Assembly (NCBI RefSeq): GCF_016724845.1
Contig: NZ_CP068082.1
Span: 1,488,001-1,552,000 of the forward strand
Source: Sphingobacterium spiritivorum
Lineage (GTDB): Bacteria; Bacteroidota; Bacteroidia; Sphingobacteriales; Sphingobacteriaceae
Reading direction: 5' to 3'
Length of the DNA stretch: 64,000 nucleotides
A program made the translations under genes and the position numbers. Below are positions 9,340 through 17,194 of the stretch, piece by piece (position 1 is the first letter of the stretch; each line of letters opens with the position of its first letter). A model generated the notes under the pieces. It worked only from the letters and a program-made list of their open reading frames with translations. It had not been told where the DNA came from and ran no database searches.

Positions 9340-10056
9340 TTAAAATCCTTTTGCAGGTTTACGATGATATGGAAAAACCGCCATCACCATTTTTTTTGTG
9401 GATTTCCACAATTTCGCTTCAATACGTTTCAATAGGGATTGCTTTTTGGCAATACGATCCAAACGTTCTTTCGCTTCCATTTTACGCTGTATCTTTTCTT
9501 TCAACTCGCGTTCCTTCTCTACCGGATCCCACAACATAGCTGTACACATACAGTTTTTCCGTTCTTTACTGACCAGTATATCATAGTTCACACAGCTTTG
9601 ACAGCCTTTCCAGAATTCATCATCTGTTGTCAGTTCAGAATAGGTTACGGGCTCATATCCCAGATCCGAATTGATCTTCATCACGGCCAGTCCCGTTGTC
9701 AGTCCAAAAATCTTGGCATGCGGATATTTCTCTCGGGACAATTCAAAGACACGTTTTTTGATTGCTTTGGCCAGTCCCACTTTACGAAATTCAGGATTAA
9801 CAATAAGACCTGAATTGGCAACATAGTCACCATGGCTCCATGTCTCAATATAACAGAAGCCGGCCCATCTGCCATCTCTGTGCAATGCAATTACAGCCTT
9901 ACCCTCCGTCATCTTGTTCGCCACATACTCCGGTTTACGACGTGCAATACCAGTACCGCGAGCTTTCGCAGATTCGAACATTTCATCACATATGATCTCT
10001 GCATAGTGTGTATGTTCTGGTTTGGCCGGAATAATTAAAAAATCTGAAATTGTCAT
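9340..10056 (-). CDS. GNAT-family acyltransferase, probable N-acylglutamate synthase of the arginine pathway
   Basis: The protein has 238 residues. The central part (about 50-150) is a GNAT fold: AGFCYIETW is the beta-4 strand, and VNPEFRKVGLAKAIKKRV carries the acyl-CoA-binding R/KxxGLA loop. A C-terminal segment has four cysteines (CQSCVNY...NCMC) and then a lysine- and arginine-rich helix (about 180-230), which ordinary ArgA proteins lack. It heads the operon with argG and argC, and no argA or argJ is seen here. GNAT genes in this position in Bacteroidota have been proposed as the enzyme acylating glutamate (from memory, supported by fitness data in Bacteroides). I infer that it makes N-succinyl- or N-acetylglutamate. 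The cysteines might bind a metal, or the C-terminal part might sense arginine. Confidence 0.7.
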   Translation of the reverse strand: MTISDFLIIPAKPEHTHYAEIICDEMFESAKARGTGIARRKPEYVANKMTEGKAVIALHRDGRWAGFCYIETWSHGDYVANSGLIVNPEFRKVGLAKAIKKRVFELSREKYPHAKIFGLTTGLAVMKINSDLGYEPVTYSELTTDDEFWKGCQSCVNYDILVSKERKNCMCTAMLWDPVEKERELKEKIQRKMEAKERLDRIAKKQSLLKRIEAKLWKSTKKMVMAVFPYHRKPAKGF

Positions 10057-10117
10057 GAATGAAACGACCCCAAATAATAAAACAACAACTAAATGTTAGT
10101 TTTGTCAGTAAATAAAC

Positions 10118-10202
10118 AAAAAAAATTGAAACCCGGATCTTCGAGCAGGAAGAACCTTTTATTTGTTGGAAGTAGCCTGCCTCTTTATCAAGCTCGAGGC
10201 AG
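10118..10202 (-). promoter_or_regulatory. Attenuator-like RNA leader of the GNAT-argG-argC operon
   Basis: In the minus-strand transcript, four segments form alternative pairs. Segment 1, CTGCCTC (10202-10196), lies in the last codons of the leader ORF and pairs with segment 2, GAGGCAG (10183-10177). Segment 2 can instead pair as GAGGCAGG with segment 3, CCTGCTC (10149-10143), leaving one bulged G. Segment 3 lies in the arm and loop of hairpin GGTTCTTC (10156-10149)/GAAGATCC (10142-10135, one mismatch), which precedes a run of eight U (10125-10118). A further GAGCAGGTTGG (10266-10256) could also pair with CCAAC and CTGCTC downstream. This matches a translation-coupled attenuator. Weak points are the short 3:4 stem and the 9-nt spacer before the U-run. 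Confidence 0.55.
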
Positions 10203-10322
10203 TATAGGTCGTCGGAAGCGAATAACGGGACATTCCATATATAAAAAAGCATAAACCAACCTGCTCACAAACCTTTCAAAAGGTTGTAAATACGATTGAG
10301 TTATTGTTTTTTTACTGTTCAT
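10188..10322 (-). CDS. Putative arginine leader peptide (44 aa, or 16 aa from an internal ATG)
   Basis: Reading the minus strand from the ATG at 10322 gives a 44-codon frame that ends in tandem stops TGA TAA. An internal ATG at 10238 would give a 16-residue peptide, MECPVIRFRRPILPRA. Four arginines fall in the last ten residues (codons CGC, CGA, CGA, CGA), and two more (AGG) occur earlier. CGA looks rare in the neighbouring genes. The frame starts about 28 nt after the predicted transcription start, and its final codons overlap the first arm of the attenuator hairpin. A ribosome waiting at these codons when arginyl-tRNA is scarce would block that arm. The peptide itself need have no function. 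Which ATG is used is not known. Confidence 0.5.
   Translation of the reverse strand: MNSKKTITQSYLQPFERFVSRLVYAFLYMECPVIRFRRPILPRA
10270..10285. other. Upstream hairpin in the arginine leader
   Basis: AACCTTT (10270-10276) and AAAGGTT (10279-10285) form a perfect 7-bp inverted repeat with a 2-nt centre. It lies inside the leader ORF on the minus strand. Its CAACCT half could alternatively pair with the AGGTTG that follows at 10262-10257. The rest of 10391-10639 is A/T-rich with no gene I can support. Confidence 0.4.
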
Positions 10323-10356
10323 ATGCAATGAAAAAATGTCTTTGTTATTGACTGCG

Positions 10357-10390
10357 CAAATGTATAAAATTATTTTTTTCTTTTATGCAA
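10357..10390 (-). promoter_or_regulatory. Promoter of the GNAT-argG-argC operon
   Basis: On the minus strand, TTG (10390-10388) lies 23 nt before TACATTTG (10364-10357), which fits the Bacteroidota consensus TTG-N17-23-TAnnTTTG. Transcription would start near 10350, giving a leader of about 290 nt before the GNAT gene at 10056, unusually long for this genome. Confidence 0.5.
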
Positions 10391-10639
10391 TAAACGCATC
10401 GTTTTTTTGAAAAAAATCCAAAACCTTACTGAATTATGATTTTCAAAGAATATATTGATTTCCAAGACCATACCATCCCCTCTTTCAAACTTCTCCATAT
10501 TCTAAAATTGAAATTTTTACATGTACAAATTGCAATCGTAGCATTATGATTTTGTAAATAGGATAAGAAACTGCATGTCAACATCAGGTCATCAGCAGCG
10601 GTCCGTAAACGTAAAATTTTTTAAATGCTTATTTTTCGA

Positions 10640-10647
10640 TAATTTTG
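10640..10647 (+). promoter_or_regulatory. -7 promoter element for the small membrane protein gene
   Basis: TAATTTTG matches TAnnTTTG and lies 40 nt before the ATG at 10688. I see no clear -33 element. Its position supports the ATG at 10688 over the GTG at 10661. Confidence 0.4.
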
Positions 10648-10687
10648 CGTCTGCAAACAGGTGCAATACACCTTAAATTTAGTTTAT

Positions 10688-10936
10688 ATGGATACGCCCA
10701 GCATTATCTTTTATCTGTTTTTCGCAGTACCTTATATCTTTTGTATGTATTGGCTTGTCAAACAAGACAAGAAAAAATACGTCTGGGGGATATCTATAGT
10801 GACGATCATTGCTATTATCGGCATTATAGTTTCTCAAAAAGCCAGTAAAGTTGCAATAGACAACTATCGTCAGCACCAGCTGGATTCAAGAGAAATCGAA
10901 CGGGAAGAAAAACTGGACAGCCTGCATAATAAATAG
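10688..10936 (+). CDS. Small two-helix membrane protein, function unknown
   Basis: With the ATG at 10688 the protein has 82 residues. It has two hydrophobic helices (about 5-23 and 32-50) joined by a short KQDKKKY loop, then a charged tail rich in Arg, Glu and Lys (IDNYRQHQLDSREIEREEKL) that should be a cytoplasmic amphipathic helix. A GTG at 10661 would add nine residues, but it lies very close to the predicted promoter. I do not recognise a family. The gene stands alone between the arginine leader and a shared terminator. Confidence 0.65.
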   Translation: MDTPSIIFYLFFAVPYIFCMYWLVKQDKKKYVWGISIVTIIAIIGIIVSQKASKVAIDNYRQHQLDSREIEREEKLDSLHNK

Positions 10937-10955
10937 GCTACTGATATTTTTTTAA

Positions 10956-10988
10956 TAATAAAAGGCAACCAATGGTTGCCTTTTATTA
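10956..10988. terminator. Bidirectional terminator
   Basis: A perfect 16-bp stem, TAATAAAAGGCAACCA with TGGTTGCCTTTTATTA, separates the convergent small membrane protein gene (plus) and S9 peptidase gene (minus). T-rich flanks lie on both sides. Confidence 0.85.
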
Positions 10989-10995
10989 TGTATTG

Positions 10996-13155
10996 CTATT
11001 TGGTGATACCTTCCAAAGCAAAAAGGAACGCGTCTTCCAGCGCCACTTCCTTAAGGTAATCAAATCTTCCGGATGCTCCTCCGTGACCGTAGTCCATGTC
11101 CGTCTTTAGCAACAGAATATTTTTGTCCGTCTTGGTTGCTCTCAGTTTGGCTACCCATTTCGCCGGTTCGAAATACTGTACCTGACTATCATGAAGTCCT
11201 GTTGTCACCAACATATTCGGGTAATCCTTTTTTTCTACATTCTCATAGGGTGAATAGCTCTTCATATATTCATATGCAGCTTTTGTATTCGGATTTCCCC
11301 ATTCATCGTATTCATTTGTCGTCAACGGAATCGTTTCATCCAGCATGGTATTGACAACATCGACAAAGGGAACATTAGCAATTACACCGTTCCACAGATC
11401 GGGTGCCATATTCACCACAGCTCCCATTAACAACCCTCCGGCGCTGCCACCTTTAGCGTACAGATGACCTTTGCTTGTATACTGCTGATCTATCAGATAT
11501 TGTCCGCAATCGATAAAATCGGTAAAGGTGTTTTTCTTTTTCATCATTTTACCGTCTTCGTACCACTGACGTCCCATCTCCTCACCTCCTCTGATGTGAG
11601 CAATGGCATATACAAATCCGCGATCCAGCAAACTCAACCGGGTAGATGAAAAACTCGGATCCATAGATGCTCCATAGGAACCGTAAGCATAGAGCAACAG
11701 AGGAGATTGACCATCTTTTTTGAATCCTTTCTTGTATACAATGGATATAGGTACGGATGTACCATCTTTTGCTTTTGCAAAAATGCGTTCGGTAGTATAG
11801 TTACCCGCATCGTATCCACCTAATACCGGTTGCTGTTTCAGTAATTTCTTTTCATGTGTCTCCATATTATACTCATAGGTAGAAGAAGGAGTCACCAGCG
11901 ACGTATACCCGTAACGTACCGTACTCAGATTGTATTCTACATTTGTACTGGGAGAAACTGTATAAGCTGCCTCCCCAAAATCCAGGTAATGCTGTTTACC
12001 ATCTTTCAGATTCCGTACAGCTAATTGTGTCAGTCCGTTTTTACGCTCGGAAATCACCAGGAAATCTTTGAATTCATCAATGTCACTGACCAGTACATCT
12101 GCACGGTGAGGGATCATCTCTTTCCAGTTTTCTTTTCCGGTCTTGTCCAGTGGACATTCCATAACCTTAAAATTCTTCGCATTATCATTGGTGACGATCA
12201 AAAATCTATCTTCCAATGCCGTTACAGAATAGAGTACATCTTTAATGCGCGGCTGGAAGATTTTGAATACTCCGTTCGGATCGTCTGCATTCAGAATATA
12301 TTCTTCTGAAGATAATGTACCTCCGCTATAAATCATTATATATTTTCCATTTTTGGACTTACTCACGCCAATGTAATTGGTATTATCTTTTTCATGATAT
12401 ACGGTGACATCACTTTTTTCATCTGTGCCCAGCGTATGTCTTTTTATTTTCTCACTGAGCAATGTGACCGGATTTTTGGCTGTGTAAAACAAAGTTTTAT
12501 TATCATTTGCCCATGTTGTACCTCCACTTGTACGCGAAATACGATCGCTCATGATCTTTCCAGTCTCCAGGTTCTTTATATGCACAATATATTCACGACG
12601 TGACACTGTATCCACACCGTAGGCTAATAATTTGTTATCCGGACTCACAGACAGACCACCTACAGCATAATAAGCATGTCCTTTTGCCATTGCATCCACA
12701 TCCAGCAGTATTTCTTCAGGAGCATCCAGGCTACCTTTTTTACGGCAGTATTTATAATATTGCTGTCCTTCTAATGTACGTGTATAATAATAATATCCGT
12801 TTTTGAAGTACGGAACAGATTCGTCAGTTTCTTTAATCCTGCTTTTCAGTTCATCAAACAGGCGTTGCTGAAAGGGTTCTGTCTGCTTCATTACAGCAGC
12901 TGTATAGGCATTTTCAGCCTCAAGATAACTGACAACATTAGAAGAATCGGGTCCCTTTTTAAAATAATCGATCATCCAATAGTAGTTGTCCGTAACGGTG
13001 TCTCCATGAATGACACGTTGGTGTGGTTTGATAGCAGCGACCGGCGCAGTGACATCCGGCCATTGTAATGGTTTGTTTTCTGACATATTATTATTTGAAG
13101 AACAAGAGGATAGCGCGACTAAAGCTCCTGTCCATATGGTAATTTTTCTGATCAT
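10996..13155 (-). CDS. S9A prolyl oligopeptidase/oligopeptidase B family lipoprotein
   Basis: The protein has 719 residues. A lipoprotein signal with lipobox LSSC (Cys18) predicts anchoring in the envelope. Residues about 35-440 form the seven-bladed propeller typical of protease II-like enzymes (early motif VIHGDTVTDNYYWM). The C-terminal alpha/beta hydrolase domain carries the triad Ser571 (GGSAGG), Asp656 (GLHDSQ) and His691 (YGHGGASGRF). The enzyme should cut short peptides after basic residues or proline; the GGSAGG context and overall length favour oligopeptidase B-like activity. It is a single gene with a terminator after it. Confidence 0.9.
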   Translation of the reverse strand: MIRKITIWTGALVALSSCSSNNNMSENKPLQWPDVTAPVAAIKPHQRVIHGDTVTDNYYWMIDYFKKGPDSSNVVSYLEAENAYTAAVMKQTEPFQQRLFDELKSRIKETDESVPYFKNGYYYYTRTLEGQQYYKYCRKKGSLDAPEEILLDVDAMAKGHAYYAVGGLSVSPDNKLLAYGVDTVSRREYIVHIKNLETGKIMSDRISRTSGGTTWANDNKTLFYTAKNPVTLLSEKIKRHTLGTDEKSDVTVYHEKDNTNYIGVSKSKNGKYIMIYSGGTLSSEEYILNADDPNGVFKIFQPRIKDVLYSVTALEDRFLIVTNDNAKNFKVMECPLDKTGKENWKEMIPHRADVLVSDIDEFKDFLVISERKNGLTQLAVRNLKDGKQHYLDFGEAAYTVSPSTNVEYNLSTVRYGYTSLVTPSSTYEYNMETHEKKLLKQQPVLGGYDAGNYTTERIFAKAKDGTSVPISIVYKKGFKKDGQSPLLLYAYGSYGASMDPSFSSTRLSLLDRGFVYAIAHIRGGEEMGRQWYEDGKMMKKKNTFTDFIDCGQYLIDQQYTSKGHLYAKGGSAGGLLMGAVVNMAPDLWNGVIANVPFVDVVNTMLDETIPLTTNEYDEWGNPNTKAAYEYMKSYSPYENVEKKDYPNMLVTTGLHDSQVQYFEPAKWVAKLRATKTDKNILLLKTDMDYGHGGASGRFDYLKEVALEDAFLFALEGITK

Positions 13156-13267
13156 AAATAGAATTTTGAAATTAGTATTTTGACAAAATACAGGTCTGTG
13201 AAACCCATAAAATGAAAACTCATTAAAGATAACCGAAAAGTTTTACCGATTTAGAAAAAATTAACAA

Positions 13268-13295
13268 TTTGCTTCAGATTATTGCCCTATATTTG
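13268..13295 (+). promoter_or_regulatory. Promoter of the S8 peptidase gene
   Basis: TTTG (13268-13271), 16 nt, then TATATTTG (13288-13295). The spacing is one short of the usual range. The ATG lies at 13338, leaving a leader of about 35 nt. Confidence 0.45.
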
Positions 13296-13337
13296 TTTGT
13301 AGATCATTAATTAAGAAATAAACGTTTATAAGCGACT

Positions 13338-14972
13338 ATGAGATTAAAAAAATTAGCTATTATATTAGCTTTTGGTACATTACCAGTTCTTTCGTTTGCA
13401 CAAAAGGATCAAAAGACCCCTGAAAACTGGTTTAATCTTGATTTCCAGCAGGATGGCGTAATGGGAATCAGTACAGAAAAAGCCTATCAGACATTGTTGA
13501 AAGGAAGAAAAGCTACGCCTGTCATTGTCGCTGTTATAGATGGTGGCGTGGATGTCAAACACGAAGACCTAAAAGATGTACTCTGGATCAATCCCAAAGA
13601 CAATAATGATAACGGTAAAGACAATGATAAAAACGGTTACATCAATGATAAATATGGCTGGAACTTTATCGGAAATGCCAACGGAAAAAATGTCAACCAT
13701 GACAATCTGGAGCTGACTCGTCTTATCCGTAAGTATGAGCCCAAATATATTTCCGTATTACCAAGTACTCCTTTAAGTGCTGCTGAAAGAAGAGAATTTG
13801 TCGCTTATCAGGGTATGGTAAGCGAATATGCAAAAAAACTGGAGGAAGCACAGTTCGGCGAACTAAACTATGTCAAACTGAAAGATCAGTTAGAAATTAT
13901 CTTCAAAAAAATAGGTAAAGATACCAATACATTGACATTAGCAGATATTGAAGCTTATTCGCCTGCCAACGATCAGGAAAAAATGGCTTTACGTATTGCT
14001 AAAAGAGGTATACAGGAAGAAAAAGGATCAGTATCCCAGTTTTATACACAATTAGGAGAGGCCGCAACATACTATGGAGATCAGGTCAAATATCACCTGA
14101 ATAAAGAGTTTGATCCGCGCCATATCATTGGTGATAATTATGACGATGCGACAGAGCGCTATTATGGAAACGCTGATGTAACCGGTCCGGACGCAGAGCA
14201 CGGCACACACGTAGCGGGTATCATCGGAGCAAAACGCAATAACAATATCGGGATCAACGGTGTAGCAGATCAGGTGAAAATAATGGCTGTACGAACTGTC
14301 CCAAATGGTGATGAACGCGATAAAGATGTAGCAAATGCAATCCGCTACGCTGCTGAGAATGGTGCTAAAGTCATCAATATGAGTTTTGGAAAAAGTTATG
14401 CTTACAATAAAAAAGCCGTTGATGATGCCGTCAAATTCGCAATCTCTAAAGATGTATTGTTAGTACACGCTGCAGGTAACGATGGGCAGGATGTAGATAT
14501 CCACAAAAACTTCCCTACAAAATACTATACAGATAGCCTGGATGCTATTCAGGGAGAAGCGGATGCCTGGATCACAGTAGGTGCAAGCGGACTTTATCAG
14601 GATGATAATCTGGTAGCAGATTTTTCCAATTACGGATATAAGACTGTAGATGTATTTGCTCCCGGAGTAAAAATCAATTCTACTATGCCCGGATCTTTAT
14701 ACAAAGAGCAACAAGGTACAAGTATGGCTTCACCTGTAGTAGCAGGTCTTGCCGCTATGATCCGTTCTTATTATCCGCAGCTGACAGCTAAAGAGACAAA
14801 AGATATTATTATGAAATCTGTTGTTAAAGTGGATAAAAAAGTATCTATCAAAGCTGAAGACGGCAGCAAGAAAAAAGTATATCTGGATGAAATCAGTGTT
14901 ACAGGCGGTGTTGTGAACGCATATCAGGCTATTGCCGAAGCAGATAAATATCTGTCACAGAAGAAAAAATAA
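13338..14972 (+). CDS. Secreted subtilisin-like (S8) serine peptidase
   Basis: The protein has 544 residues with an N-terminal signal peptide ending LSFAQ. The triad is Asp68 (AVIDGGVD), His288 (HGTHVAGI) and Ser462 (GTSMASPVVAGL). Between Asp68 and His288 lie 219 residues, far more than the roughly 30 in subtilisin. This insert includes a calcium-loop-like stretch rich in Asn and Asp (KDNNDNGKDNDKNG, 87-100) and a long mixed helical segment (about 125-250). No propeptide inhibitor domain or C-terminal sorting domain is evident. It is likely a periplasmic or exported protease, with the small gene at 15054 just downstream. Confidence 0.93.
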   Translation: MRLKKLAIILAFGTLPVLSFAQKDQKTPENWFNLDFQQDGVMGISTEKAYQTLLKGRKATPVIVAVIDGGVDVKHEDLKDVLWINPKDNNDNGKDNDKNGYINDKYGWNFIGNANGKNVNHDNLELTRLIRKYEPKYISVLPSTPLSAAERREFVAYQGMVSEYAKKLEEAQFGELNYVKLKDQLEIIFKKIGKDTNTLTLADIEAYSPANDQEKMALRIAKRGIQEEKGSVSQFYTQLGEAATYYGDQVKYHLNKEFDPRHIIGDNYDDATERYYGNADVTGPDAEHGTHVAGIIGAKRNNNIGINGVADQVKIMAVRTVPNGDERDKDVANAIRYAAENGAKVINMSFGKSYAYNKKAVDDAVKFAISKDVLLVHAAGNDGQDVDIHKNFPTKYYTDSLDAIQGEADAWITVGASGLYQDDNLVADFSNYGYKTVDVFAPGVKINSTMPGSLYKEQQGTSMASPVVAGLAAMIRSYYPQLTAKETKDIIMKSVVKVDKKVSIKAEDGSKKKVYLDEISVTGGVVNAYQAIAEADKYLSQKKK

Positions 14973-15053
14973 TTTTTTTGTGATATAAAATACTATAAGT
15001 TGCTTATCTTACGTTTGATAAGAAGTTGATAACAAACAAATTTAGCTCAGCTT

Positions 15054-15239
15054 ATGGTAGAAAACTTTACAAAAATTAAAGAAGATACTTACACAACAGA
15101 AGATAAAGATCTGACTAACTATCAGGACGATATTTTTGAGATTCAGCTAAAATCCAATCTTCAGAATTTGTCTAAAAATCCCAACAGCAAGACAATTGAA
15201 AGTATTTTAGCGTATTCCAAATCGTTGAAAAAAGATTAA
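15054..15239 (+). CDS. Small acidic protein of unknown function
   Basis: A 61-residue frame starting MVENFTKIKEDTY and ending in a basic tail (SLKKD). There is no signal peptide or membrane segment, and it looks mostly helical (IQLKSNLQNL, TIESILAYSKSL). It lies 81 nt after the S8 peptidase gene and just ahead of a strong terminator, as a real small gene would. I do not recognise a family. Confidence 0.6.
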   Translation: MVENFTKIKEDTYTTEDKDLTNYQDDIFEIQLKSNLQNLSKNPNSKTIESILAYSKSLKKD

Positions 15240-15254
15240 GTATCTTAAACATCA

Positions 15255-15287
15255 GGGCCCGGTAACATCACCGGGCCTTGTTTTTTT
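15255..15287 (+). terminator. Rho-independent terminator
   Basis: GGCCCGGT (15256-15263) pairs with ACCGGGCC (15270-15277), followed by TTGTTTTTTT. It ends the S8 peptidase/small protein unit. Confidence 0.9.
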
Positions 15288-15305
15288 AAAAGGTAAAGGT
15301 TTTTG

Positions 15306-15313
15306 TATCTTTG
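15306..15313 (+). promoter_or_regulatory. -7 promoter element immediately before nth
   Basis: TATCTTTG is a perfect TAnnTTTG match ending only 3 nt before the nth ATG at 15317. If it is used, the message would be leaderless or nearly so. The nearest TTG is 25 nt upstream, slightly far. Confidence 0.4.
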
Positions 15314-15316
15314 GAT

Positions 15317-16003
15317 ATGTTAAAGAAAGATCGTTACCGTGCCTTTGTAGAATATTTTTCTACTCACAATCCTGATGCACAGACCGAATTAAATTACAGC
15401 AATCCTTATGAACTTCTCATTGCTGTTATTCTGTCGGCTCAATGTACAGATAAGCGGATCAATCAGATAACTCCGGCACTTTTCGAGCGCTTTCCGGTAG
15501 TAGAAGCATTAGCTGTAGCTTCTGTTGACGAAGTCTTCAGTTATATCCGCTCCGTAAGCTATCCCAACAATAAAGCCAAACACCTGGTCGGAATGGCCAA
15601 TATGCTTATTGAAAAATTTAACGGTGAGGTGCCCGAACAAATCGAAGATCTTATCAAATTACCGGGTGTAGGTCGCAAAACAGCAAATGTAATCTCTTCT
15701 GTCGTCTACAATAAACCTGCAATGGCGGTGGATACGCATGTATTCAGGGTAAGTAACAGACTTGGCCTGACCAGCAGAGCGACTACTCCTCTTGCTGTAG
15801 AAAAACAGCTGGTCAAATTTCTTCCGGAGGAAACGATAGCTGTTGCACATCACTGGCTTATTCTGCATGGACGCTATATCTGTCTTGCACGAAAACCCAA
15901 ATGTGAGATTTGCCCTATTACTTATATGTGTAAATATTATGAAACTCAGTTTCTAAAAACCACACACCGGAAATTAAATACAGGTAAGGAACAGATCGTT
16001 TAA
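15317..16003 (+). CDS. nth: Endonuclease III, DNA glycosylase/AP lyase
   Basis: It removes oxidised pyrimidines and cuts the resulting abasic site. I use the ATG at 15317 (228 aa); an in-frame TTG at 15311 overlaps the promoter. The helix-hairpin-helix is LPGVGRKTANVI, with its Lys as the Schiff-base nucleophile, and the catalytic Asp lies in AVDTHVFRVSNRLGL. Near the C-terminus the [4Fe-4S] motif C-x6-C-x2-C-x5-C is complete (CLARKPKCEICPITYMC). recA follows 91 nt later but has its own promoter. Confidence 0.96.
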   Translation: MLKKDRYRAFVEYFSTHNPDAQTELNYSNPYELLIAVILSAQCTDKRINQITPALFERFPVVEALAVASVDEVFSYIRSVSYPNNKAKHLVGMANMLIEKFNGEVPEQIEDLIKLPGVGRKTANVISSVVYNKPAMAVDTHVFRVSNRLGLTSRATTPLAVEKQLVKFLPEETIAVAHHWLILHGRYICLARKPKCEICPITYMCKYYETQFLKTTHRKLNTGKEQIV

Positions 16004-16044
16004 TACTAAAAACATCATAAAACTAATTATATTAGCATTTTAAA

Positions 16045-16075
16045 TTTGATTATTTCATTTTTATCTGTATTTTTG
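16045..16075 (+). promoter_or_regulatory. Promoter of recA
   Basis: TTTG (16045-16048), 19 nt, TATTTTTG (16068-16075): an ideal Bacteroidota promoter. The leader to the ATG at 16095 is about 15 nt. I see no LexA-like palindrome around it. Confidence 0.7.
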
Positions 16076-16094
16076 ATTAATAATTACTAAAAAT

Positions 16095-17108
16095 ATGAGC
16101 AACCAAGACAAATTAAAAGCTTTACAGCTTACTTTAGATAAATTAGAAAAATCGTACGGTAAAGGTACGATCATGAAATTAGGTGATTCAGCGGTGGAAC
16201 CGATTGAGTCTATTTCTACAGGTTCTTTAGGTCTGGATATTGCACTGGGAATCGGAGGTGTACCAAAAGGCCGTATTATCGAGATCTATGGCCCGGAATC
16301 TTCAGGTAAAACAACATTAGCGACACATATAGTTGCAGAGGCACAGAAAAAAGGCGGAATTGCAGCCATCATCGATGCCGAGCACGCATTTGATAAATAT
16401 TACGCACAGAAACTGGGTGTGGATGTAGAGAACCTGCTGATTTCTCAGCCGGATAATGGTGAGCAGGGTCTGGAGATCGCCGACAACCTGATCCGCTCAG
16501 GAGCTATTGATGTAATCGTCATTGACTCCGTTGCGGCATTAGTACCTAAAGGTGAAATTGAAGGAGAAATGGGAGATTCCAAAATGGGACTACAGGCCCG
16601 TCTGATGTCTCAGGCTTTGCGTAAACTGACAGGAACCATATCCAAAACTAACTGTTGTTGTATTTTTATCAACCAGTTGCGCGAAAAAATTGGTGTAATG
16701 TTCGGAAACCCGGAAACAACAACAGGTGGTAATGCCCTTAAATTCTATGCATCCGTTCGTCTGGATATCCGCCGTACTTCACAGATCAAAGATTCAGATG
16801 AGGTATCCGGTAACCGTGTAAAAGTAAAAATTGTAAAAAATAAAGTTGCTCCTCCTTTCCGGATTGCTGAATTTGATATTATGTTTGGGGAAGGTATCTC
16901 TAAAGTTGGTGAGATCATCGACCTCGGTGTGGAGTACAATATCATTAAAAAATCAGGATCCTGGTTCAGTTATGGAGACACCAAGCTTGGACAGGGCCGT
17001 GATGCTGTAAAATCATTACTTCAGGACAATCCGGATCTGATGGATGAGCTAGAACAAAAAATCAAAGCAGAAGTATCCGGTGTAGAAGCTGTTGTCGAAC
17101 CGGAATAA
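16095..17108 (+). CDS. recA: RecA recombinase
   Basis: It forms filaments on single-stranded DNA, drives strand exchange and stimulates LexA-type self-cleavage. The 337-residue protein has the Walker A motif GPESSGKTT, Walker [11 protein letters not shown], and the DNA-binding loops around [11 protein letters not shown] and [13 protein letters not shown]. The short acidic C-tail ([11 protein letters not shown]) is normal. It is a single gene between its own promoter and terminator. Confidence 0.98.
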   Translation: MSNQDKLKALQLTLDKLEKSYGKGTIMKLGDSAVEPIESISTGSLGLDIALGIGGVPKGRIIEIYGPESSGKTTLATHIVAEAQKKGGIAAIIDAEHAFDKYYAQKLGVDVENLLISQPDNGEQGLEIADNLIRSGAIDVIVIDSVAALVPKGEIEGEMGDSKMGLQARLMSQALRKLTGTISKTNCCCIFINQLREKIGVMFGNPETTTGGNALKFYASVRLDIRRTSQIKDSDEVSGNRVKVKIVKNKVAPPFRIAEFDIMFGEGISKVGEIIDLGVEYNIIKKSGSWFSYGDTKLGQGRDAVKSLLQDNPDLMDELEQKIKAEVSGVEAVVEPE

Positions 17109-17144
17109 AACATTTCCAGTCACGATTATGTTATAATTTATTCA

Positions 17145-17180
17145 TATAGCCATTCCAAAAGAATGGCTATATTTATTTTT
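17145..17180 (+). terminator. Rho-independent terminator of recA
   Basis: TATAGCCATTC (17145-17155) pairs with GAATGGCTATA (17161-17171), followed by TTTATTTTT. Confidence 0.85.
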
Positions 17181-17194
17181 CACAACCTCATATC

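Noticed and set aside
10201..10235. Possible SRP-like RNA (segment with GTCGGAAG on the plus strand)
   Set aside because: It lacks the full conserved domain IV sequence and loop arrangement, and the minus strand explains the region better as the end of the leader ORF.
9986..10252. Minus-strand 88-codon frame overlapping the start of the GNAT gene
   Set aside because: It overlaps the GNAT coding sequence in another phase, has no family resemblance, and runs across the leader hairpins; the leader ORF with Arg codons is in a different phase and better supported.
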